Of a stretch of 64,000 nucleotides of DNA, positions 58,520-64,000 are shown one piece after another (positions within the stretch are counted from its first letter, which is position 1; every line of letters begins with the position of its first letter). The notes under the pieces were generated by a model. The model had not been told where the DNA came from. It was given only the letters and a program-made list of their open reading frames with translations, and did not search any database. The stretch is from Blastococcus litoris (lineage in GTDB: Bacteria; Actinomycetota; Actinomycetes; Mycobacteriales; Geodermatophilaceae), in the NCBI RefSeq assembly GCF_003075095.1, contig NZ_QCZF01000005.1:62001-126000 (forward strand). Direction: 5' to 3'. The position numbers and the translations under genes are program-made.

Positions 58520-59268
58520 CCCGCCTGCGCGCCGTCGGGGTCCGGGTCCGGCGCGCGGCCGAGCCGCTGCTGCGCCGCGTGCCCCGCGACCACTGGGAGA
58601 GCGACGAGGCGTTCCGGCGCCGCCGGCGGGTCACCGGCGCCACCGCCGTCGCCGGCGCGTCGCTGCTCGGGGTGTCTCTGTCGACGCCGCCCGGTTCGCC
58701 GCGGTTCTACGGGCTCACGCTCGGGGTGGCCGCCACCTGGGTGGTCGGCGGCCTGGCGTCCGGCCCGCTGCACCTGGGGCGGATGTTCGGTCCGGGGGAG
58801 CAGCTGCGCCGGCCGGTGGTCACGCCGGTCCTCTCCGGGATCGGCGCGTTCGGTGCCTTCTACGCCGCGGCGCTGGTCGCCCGGCGGATCCCCGTCCTGG
58901 AGCGGGCTGTCGCCTCGGTCCTCCGCTACGCCGACCAGGGGACGACGCCGCTGGTGCTCACCACCACGCTGGCCAACGGCGTCGCGGAGGAGGTGTTCTT
59001 CCGCGGCTCGGTCTACGCGGCGGCCGCCCACCGGCCGGTGCTCGCCTCGACCGTCGTCTACGGGCTGGCCACGACGACCACCCGCAACCCGGCGCTCGTC
59101 CTGGCCAGCGTCCCGATGGGCGTGCTCTTCGCCCAGCAGCGCAGGGTCACCGGAGGCATCCAGGCGTCGATGCTGACCCACGTGGTGTGGTCGGCCCTGA
59201 TGCTGCGCTACCTGCCCCCGCTGTTCACCCGCGGGCTCGCCGAGGAGCGGGTCACCGCCGGCGCGTGA
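58516..59268 (+). CDS. CPBP-type intramembrane protein
   Basis: 250-aa membrane protein with about six hydrophobic segments and the CPBP signature EEVFFRG. The usual His of motif 2 appears as Thr (YGLATTTTRNPAL), while the later His in LTHVVWS is present. The GTG at 58516 overlaps the preceding stop (GTGA); an ATG at 58492 would give eight more residues. Protease activity is uncertain. Confidence 0.75.
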   Translation: MTRLRAVGVRVRRAAEPLLRRVPRDHWESDEAFRRRRRVTGATAVAGASLLGVSLSTPPGSPRFYGLTLGVAATWVVGGLASGPLHLGRMFGPGEQLRRPVVTPVLSGIGAFGAFYAAALVARRIPVLERAVASVLRYADQGTTPLVLTTTLANGVAEEVFFRGSVYAAAAHRPVLASTVVYGLATTTTRNPALVLASVPMGVLFAQQRRVTGGIQASMLTHVVWSALMLRYLPPLFTRGLAEERVTAGA

Positions 59269-59275
59269 GTCGTCC

Positions 59276-59316
59276 GGGTGGGGCGCGGCGGCCTCGACGA
59301 CCGCCGCGCCCCACCC
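59276..59316. terminator. Perfect 16-bp hairpin, bidirectional terminator
   Basis: Arms 59276-59291 and 59301-59316 pair perfectly over 16 bp, with a 9-nt loop. It sits between the ends of the converging CPBP gene and the 143-aa gene, and could stop transcription from both sides. Confidence 0.75.
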
Positions 59317-59317
59317 G

Positions 59318-59749
59318 TCAGCGACGGCGGCGCAGCAGGACGGTGACCAGCGCCGCCGCCACCGCGGCCGCCGCGAGGACCCGGCGGCCGCGGCCGGCGG
59401 CGATCACCACGACGGCGGCGCCGGGCCGGACCAGCCGGGTCCCGAGGAGCAGCCCACCCGCCGCCGAGTCGACACCGGCACCGGCCACCGCCACCGGGCG
59501 CGTGGGGGAGGAGAGGTGCGCCGTGATGCCTGCCTGGGCCAGTGCCTCGGCGAGTCCTCCCAGGTCGCGTCGGCCCGGCGCCAGCCCCGTGCGTGCGGTC
59601 GCCGCCTCCCGGACCCGCGCCACGAAGGCGCCGACGTCCTCGGCGACGATCCGCACGTCCGAGCCCTCGGCGTGCACCTGCACGCCCGACCCGTCCACCT
59701 CCAGCGACAGGTCACCGGACAGGTGCACCGGGCCGCGCGGGTCGGTCAT
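59318..59749 (-). CDS. Hypothetical protein with C-terminal membrane anchor
   Basis: 143-aa protein; ends in a hydrophobic helix (VLAAAAVAAALVTVLLRRRR) preceded by GAAVVVIAAGRGRRV. Soluble part has LSGDLSLEVDGSGVQVHAEG. ATG at 59749 overlaps the stop of the 82-aa gene as ATGA. Function unknown. Confidence 0.6.
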   Translation of the reverse strand: MTDPRGPVHLSGDLSLEVDGSGVQVHAEGSDVRIVAEDVGAFVARVREAATARTGLAPGRRDLGGLAEALAQAGITAHLSSPTRPVAVAGAGVDSAAGGLLLGTRLVRPGAAVVVIAAGRGRRVLAAAAVAAALVTVLLRRRR

Positions 59750-59994
59750 CCCCGGCTGGCGTTCTCGGCGGTCGTGATCCGCAGGGTGCCGTTGAGCTTC
59801 CAGGTCGCGCGCGGAGCGTCCGAACCCGTCTCCCGCGGCACCTCGACGGTCATGTCGACGAACTCGTAGTTGATGGCGGCGCCCTTGCCGGTCAGGTAGG
59901 CCCACATCTCCTTGCCGAGGTCGGCGAAGCTGGTCTTCTCGTGGCTCTTGATGTCCCGGGAGCCGGTTGCGACGTCGGTGCTGTTCACGCTCAT
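59746..59994 (-). CDS. Hypothetical protein, coupled to the membrane-anchored one
   Basis: 82-aa protein with a compact predicted alpha/beta core (SFADLGKEMWAYLTGKGAAINYEFVDMTVEVP). No homology recognised. Coupled by ATGA to the downstream gene. Only these two genes lie between the terminator and the hemerythrin. Confidence 0.55.
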   Translation of the reverse strand: MSVNSTDVATGSRDIKSHEKTSFADLGKEMWAYLTGKGAAINYEFVDMTVEVPRETGSDAPRATWKLNGTLRITTAENASRG

Positions 59995-60379
59995 GGTGCG
60001 ATCTCCTCGCGCGTCATGGGGCCGCCGGCGTTCCGACGGGTTCGTCCGTGGGGTGCCTGATGACCTCTCTTCGTGGCGACCGGCGTCCAGGGATGCGGAC
60101 ATCTGGTCGTTCTTCTGCCGGTGCGCGCGAGGCGCACCGACGTCTTCGGCAGCGCTGGGACGGACAGGAGGACGAACGGGTGGCCCGGGGGCGCACCGCC
60201 GGCTCCGGGCGATCGGCGCCTCGTGCGAGCGCCGGCGTCCGATGCCGCGCCGGCGGGACTCCCGGCCCGGGCAGCCGGCCCGGCCGGAGGCCCACAGCGG
60301 TGGCGAGGGGCAGGTGTGGGGGTGGGTGTGGGAGTGCTGTGGGTGGGGTGCGAGGCCGCCGGCCGACAGGCTTCCCGGC
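59995..60379. other. Intergenic region with G-rich tract
   Basis: 385 nt between divergent transcription units. No gene is supported. G-runs at 60318-60322, 60324-60326, 60330-60332, 60341-60343 and 60345-60348 on the + strand end about 30 nt before the hemerythrin start. Confidence 0.5.
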
Positions 60380-61039
60380 ATGACGCACACACAGAACGCC
60401 CAGCTCACCGACGTGTCGGACATGTACACCGTGCACCGCGCCTTCCGCCGCGAGTTCGGCCTCATGCCCCGCCTCGCCCGGTCCGTGGCCGCCGGCGACA
60501 CCGCCCGCGCCGCGGTCCTCGCCGACCACGGCCGGCGGATCCTCACCGGCCTGCACTACCACCACAGCGGTGAGGACGAGCTGCTCTGGCCGATGCTGCT
60601 GGAGCGCTGCCCGCCGGACGCCGAGCTGATCGAGCGCATGGAGGCCCAGCACGAGGGCGTGCACGAGCTCATCGAGCGGCTGCAGACGGCGCTGCCCCGC
60701 TGGGAGGCCGAGGCCCGCCCGGCCGTCACCGAGGAGGTGGCCGACACGTTCGCGGCGCTGCACGCGGCGCTGCTGGAGCACCTCGGCGAGGAGGAGCAGC
60801 ACATCCTCCCGCTGGCCGCCCGGCACGTCAGCCAGCAGGAGTGGGCCCAGCTCGGCGAGCACGGCTTCGGTCAGATGGCGAAGTCCGAGCTGCCGCTGAT
60901 GTTCTGGATGGTCGTCGAGGAGGCGACGCCGGAGGAGGCTAAGGAGATGTACGCCAACGTCCCTCCGCCCGTCCGCCTGCTGCTGAGGACCGTCTTCGCG
61001 TGGAAGTACCGGCGTTACGTCAGCCGCGTGCGCGGTTGA
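60380..61039 (+). CDS. Hemerythrin-like domain protein
   Basis: 219-aa four-helix di-iron protein. His ligands in HRAFRREFG, HYHHSGEDELLWPML, HEGVHELIE and LLEHLGEEEQHILPL (H..E..H). Binds O2 or NO, or senses redox. The last 20 nt overlap the 3' end of the next gene in convergent orientation. Confidence 0.88.
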   Translation: MTHTQNAQLTDVSDMYTVHRAFRREFGLMPRLARSVAAGDTARAAVLADHGRRILTGLHYHHSGEDELLWPMLLERCPPDAELIERMEAQHEGVHELIERLQTALPRWEAEARPAVTEEVADTFAALHAALLEHLGEEEQHILPLAARHVSQQEWAQLGEHGFGQMAKSELPLMFWMVVEEATPEEAKEMYANVPPPVRLLLRTVFAWKYRRYVSRVRG

Positions 61040-63260
61040 TGCGGGCGGCGAGGTCGGGGACGTCGGCCGGCTGCACGTGCCGGCCGCGTTCCCAGGCCTC
61101 CCCGAACCGCTCCTCGCCGAGCGTGTCGCGGGCCGCGTTGAGCCAGCGGTCCGCGAGCTCCGGATCCGGGGGGACGGCGACGGTCAGCGCGGCAGCGGCG
61201 GAGCCCGCCCCGAACAGCTCCGCGGCGAGCTCCGGCTGCCCGCGCTCGGCGGCCAGGGCGCCGAGGTCGGGCAGCGCGTAGGCCAGGTTCCACGTCGTCG
61301 GTACCTCGGCGGCCAGCTGCACGACCTCCAGCAGCAGCTCCAGCGCTGCGTCGTCCTCGCCCCTGAGCCTGGCGAGGGTGGCCCGGGCGTTGAGCGCCGT
61401 CGCGACGGTGAACGGGGCACCGGTGTCCCGCGCCAGGTGTTCGGCGTCGGCCAGCACCTCGGCCGCGGTCGGCAGGTCACCGAGGCGCAGCAGCCGCCGT
61501 CCCTCGACCTGCGCGGCGTGCGCCTCGGCCCACGCATTGCCCGAGTCGTGCGCGACCCGGCGCGCCTCGTCCACGCGAGGCGCGGCGGCCGCCGGCTCGT
61601 CGAGGAAGAGCGCCGCGGACGCCCGCAGCATCAGCGCCTCGGCCAGCAGCGCGTCGTGCTCCGCCGCGCGCGCGGCCCGGGCGGCCGCATCGGCCGGCGC
61701 CACGATGCCGGTGAGGTCGCCGGTGGCGTAACGGAGCCCGGCCAGACCGGTCCCGCGGGCGGCGCGCCCGACGTCGTCGAGGCCCTCTTCGGGGATCCGC
61801 GAGACCCACCCCAGGCCTTCGACGCCGTAACCGCGCAGCGCCCAGTACAGCCAGCTGTCCGCGGCGAGCACCGCCGCGTGTTCGTGCCGTGCTGAGCCGA
61901 GCAGGTGGGCGAACGTGGCTGCCAGGTTCCCGTGCTCGGCGGCGAGCCGGTCGAGCGAGCGCCGCTGGCGGGCGTCCTGGAGCCCCGGGCGGGCGCCGGC
62001 GGCCAGGTCGAGGAAGAAATCGGCGGCCCGGTCGGCGACAGTCCCGGTCTCGCCCGCCTCGGTCAGCCGCGCGGCTGCGTACTGCCGGACCGGCTCCAGC
62101 ATCCGGAAGCGGCCGTTCTCGGCGACCACCAGCGACTGCTCGACCAGCCCGCCGAGCACGGGCAGCGCGTCGGGTTGCAGGTGCTCGGCCGCGTCCAGGG
62201 AGAACCCGCCGGCGAAGACCGACAGCCGCCGCAGCAGCGCCTGCTCGGCGGCGGTGAGCAGGTCGTGGCTCCAGTCGAGGGTGGCGCGGATGGTGCGCTG
62301 CCGTTCGGGGAGGTCCCGGCTGCGGGGCGAGCTGACGGCCTGGTCGAGCCGGTGCAGCAGCGCATCGGGAGCGAGGTACCGGGTGTGGGCGGCGGCGAGC
62401 TCGAGCGCCAGGGGCAGCCCGTCGAGGCGACGGCAGATGGCGGCGACGTCGGCGGCGGTGCCGGCGCTGAGGACGACGGTGCCGCCCGCGGCCCGTGCCC
62501 GGTCGAGGAACACCTGGGCGGCGGGGGAGCGGCCGACGTCGTCCGGGTGGGGGCTGCCCGGGAGGCCCAGCGGTCGCAGCGGGTACTCGTGCTCGGCGCG
62601 GATGCGCAGGGGTGCGCGGCTGGTGGCCAGCACGGTCAGGCCCGGCGCCCGGGCCACCAGCTCCGCCACGTCGCCGGCCGCGTCCAGCAGGTGCTCGAGG
62701 TTGTCCAGGACCACGAGCCGCGGCCGGCCGCCGAGGTGCGCGACCACCGCGTCGAGCAGCGGCGTGCCGGACTGGCGCAGGCCGAGAGCACGGGCCAGCG
62801 TGGGCAGCACCAGGCGGGCACCGGTCACCGGCGCCAGCTCCACGACCGTGACCGGGAGCCCGACCGCGGAGGCGACGTCGAGAGCGAGGCTGGTCTTGCC
62901 GACCCCGCCCGGCCCGGTGAGCGTGACCAGCCGCTCGTCGTGCAGGAGCCGCACCAGCTCGGCCCGCTCGCGGTCGCGGCCGACCAGCGGGACGGCCGGT
63001 GCCGGGAGGGGCTGGGCTCCGGCGGTGGTCGCCGGCTTCGCGGCGGCCGCGAGCGCGTCGCGGTCGGCGTCGTCGAGGCCCAGGGCCGCGGCCAGCGCAC
63101 GGACGGTGTGCGGGTAGGGACGGCGGCGTTCGCCCCGCTCCAGGGCGCTGACCGCCTTGGCGGTGATCGCGGCCCGCTCGGCGAGCTCCTCCTGGGTGAG
63201 CGCCGCCTGCTCGCGGAAACGGCGCAGCAGCTCCGCGAACTCGCCCGGCGCCTCGGTCAT
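61020..63260 (-). CDS. XRE/NB-ARC regulator with TPR-like C-terminus
   Basis: 746-aa protein. N-terminal XRE HTH (about 5-65: LTQEELAERAAITAKAVSALERGERRRP), NB-ARC ATPase with LTGPGGVGKTSLALDVA (about 117-130) and LVVLDNLEHLLDAAG, then a helical repeat half. No C-terminal LuxR HTH. The class includes actinobacterial ATP-dependent transcriptional activators. Overlaps the hemerythrin end. Confidence 0.85.
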   Translation of the reverse strand: MTEAPGEFAELLRRFREQAALTQEELAERAAITAKAVSALERGERRRPYPHTVRALAAALGLDDADRDALAAAAKPATTAGAQPLPAPAVPLVGRDRERAELVRLLHDERLVTLTGPGGVGKTSLALDVASAVGLPVTVVELAPVTGARLVLPTLARALGLRQSGTPLLDAVVAHLGGRPRLVVLDNLEHLLDAAGDVAELVARAPGLTVLATSRAPLRIRAEHEYPLRPLGLPGSPHPDDVGRSPAAQVFLDRARAAGGTVVLSAGTAADVAAICRRLDGLPLALELAAAHTRYLAPDALLHRLDQAVSSPRSRDLPERQRTIRATLDWSHDLLTAAEQALLRRLSVFAGGFSLDAAEHLQPDALPVLGGLVEQSLVVAENGRFRMLEPVRQYAAARLTEAGETGTVADRAADFFLDLAAGARPGLQDARQRRSLDRLAAEHGNLAATFAHLLGSARHEHAAVLAADSWLYWALRGYGVEGLGWVSRIPEEGLDDVGRAARGTGLAGLRYATGDLTGIVAPADAAARAARAAEHDALLAEALMLRASAALFLDEPAAAAPRVDEARRVAHDSGNAWAEAHAAQVEGRRLLRLGDLPTAAEVLADAEHLARDTGAPFTVATALNARATLARLRGEDDAALELLLEVVQLAAEVPTTWNLAYALPDLGALAAERGQPELAAELFGAGSAAAALTVAVPPDPELADRWLNAARDTLGEERFGEAWERGRHVQPADVPDLAARINRARG

Positions 63261-63342
63261 CGGCCGGGAACGTAGCAGCGCCCAGCCGTCGGGCGCGGTG
63301 ACCGCGCGCCGCCCCGGACGAGGCAGGCCCAGGAACAGGTGA

Positions 63343-63371
63343 ACCCCCGCCGATCCGAGGATCGCGGGGGT
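63343..63371 (-). terminator. Hairpin after tRNA-Leu-like 3' end
   Basis: Arms ACCCCCGCCGATCC and GGATCGCGGGGGT pair with one bulged C and a 2-nt loop. It is 8 nt beyond the 3' end of the tRNA fragment on the minus strand, as expected for a tRNA terminator. Confidence 0.6.
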
Positions 63372-63378
63372 CCAACTC

Positions 63379-63401
63379 GGTGTCCGAGGGGGGACTTGAA
63401 C
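63379..63401 (-). tRNA. tRNA-Leu-like 3' end only (likely att site)
   Basis: On the minus strand, GTTCAAGTCCCCCCTCGGA then CACC matches the T-arm and acceptor 3' end of actinobacterial tRNA-Leu, from memory. The 5' half is not present in the adjoining sequence. The 3' fragment with its terminator is what a tRNA-targeting integrase leaves at one end of an inserted element. Confidence 0.55.
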
Positions 63402-63722
63402 TCCCGTTGAATGACGAGCATCCGGATACCTTGAAGTCCCCTGACCTGCACTTTCGGCGTGACCGACCAGACCGCCACGGCCGTGAAAGGCACCCAGATA
63501 CCCCGGAATACGCCGGCTGCAGTATCACGCGAAGTATCACGAACCAGTCGGAGCGCTCCCCGTGGTGGCCCGGCGACAGCTGATGAGAGGCGTGCGTGGA
63601 GTAGCCCTGGCGAAGCTGCGGTTCTCAAGTCCAAGACGCCGGTCGACTGGTCATAGGCGTCGCGACTGCATCGGCACTTGGCCGAGCCCCCGCGGCTGTT
63701 GTCAGCAGACCGCACCGGGTCG
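63402..63722. other. Start of inserted element: repeats, no gene
   Basis: 321 nt with lower GC and no gene that I can support. It has a 9-bp direct repeat agtatcacg at 63531 and 63543, and an imperfect repeat of the att-flanking ACTTGAACTCCC at 63429-63440 (CCTTGAAGTCCC). These may be integrase or excisionase binding sites. Confidence 0.45.
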
Positions 63723-63995
63723 CTACCCCTGGGCAGGGGCCACAGAAGCACCCTTGGAGCCGTCGCTTCGCCGACGCGGGTCCGACGTCTCAGCGAGATC
63801 GCCGTCTCCAGACACCCCCAGGCAGGCCAGAAGCGGAAGCCGAGGAATCAACACTCGACGTCCCAACCGTAGTGCAGGCAGTTCGCCCTTCTGGATCGCG
63901 CGAGTCACCGTGCGCACGTCGACGCCGAAGACCGAGGCCGCCTGCGCGACGGTCACAACGGCGGAGGGGCTGGCCTTGAGGTCCTCGAGGTTCAC
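63723..63995 (-). CDS. Excisionase-like HTH protein
   Basis: Up to 90 residues, with the DNA-binding-domain excisionase pattern VVTVAQAASVFGVDVRTVTRAIQKGELPALRLGRRVLIP. Stop at 63723. The GTG at 63995 is the last usable start in the window, and the frame is open beyond it, so the gene may start past the right edge. Position at a tRNA att site supports an integrated element. Confidence 0.6.
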   Translation of the reverse strand: MNLEDLKASPSAVVTVAQAASVFGVDVRTVTRAIQKGELPALRLGRRVLIPRLPLLACLGVSGDGDLAETSDPRRRSDGSKGASVAPAQG

Positions 63996-64000
63996 CGCGC

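Noticed and set aside
63257-63751. 164-aa open frame across the tRNA-like fragment
   Set aside because: It reads through the tRNA 3' end and terminator and has no domain; a shadow frame.

Overview
This window is very GC-rich. It has dense short-gap operons, many GTG starts, 4-nt ATGA/GTGA overlaps and mycothiol-type enzymes, so it looks like an actinobacterial chromosome. The gene mix (DosR/DosS-like pair, CrtA-like oxygenase, GerW-like protein, CtpE-like P-type ATPase, many Zn-alcohol dehydrogenases) suggests a Geodermatophilaceae-like organism (Blastococcus, Geodermatophilus, Modestobacter). That placement is inference from gene content; no search was run.

Left part (1-13 kb): a kynurenine-pathway cluster (kynureninase and tryptophan 2,3-dioxygenase, divergent from a formamidase), a DUF4062-STAND ATPase divergent from an SNF2-type helicase, and the first of three near-identical MarR/mycothiol-enzyme modules. 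Then come a frameshifted MmyB-type remnant, a TSUP exporter, a frameshifted flavin monooxygenase and several small membrane or hypothetical genes.

13-21 kb is a redox/dormancy block. A DevR-like response regulator and DosS-like GAF histidine kinase lie tail to tail. Beside them is an overlapping operon (CBS protein, 46-aa USP remnant, flavodoxin, PPOX-like protein), an SRPBCC protein and a tandem universal stress protein. Palindromic RGGAC-N4-GTCCC boxes sit in front of several of these genes, which suggests a DosR-type regulon.

20.6-44.7 kb is metabolic and membrane functions: two PAP2 phosphatases (one fused to a kinase-like and a flippase-like domain), a CtpE-like ATPase, a GH51 arabinofuranosidase, hydrolases, a luciferase-like monooxygenase, an alcohol dehydrogenase, cupins, a fluoroacetate-dehalogenase-like enzyme, a large LuxR ATPase regulator, an APC permease, a MarC protein and arginine deiminase.

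44.8-57 kb: the second and third MarR/mycothiol-enzyme modules flank an alcohol-dehydrogenase island. It holds three Zn-dehydrogenases, a DJ-1/PfpI protein, two GAF-LuxR regulators, a 105-aa internally deleted LuxR relative and a LysR regulator. A shared 24-bp motif lies about 90 nt upstream of two of the dehydrogenase starts.

57-63.3 kb: an epimerase-like protein, a CPBP-type membrane protein, an unknown coupled pair, a hemerythrin and an XRE/NB-ARC regulator. At about 63.38 kb the 3' end of a tRNA-Leu-like gene with its terminator hairpin survives without its 5' part. To its right begin lower-GC DNA, short repeats and an excisionase-like gene, which reads as the edge of an integrated element running off the right end.
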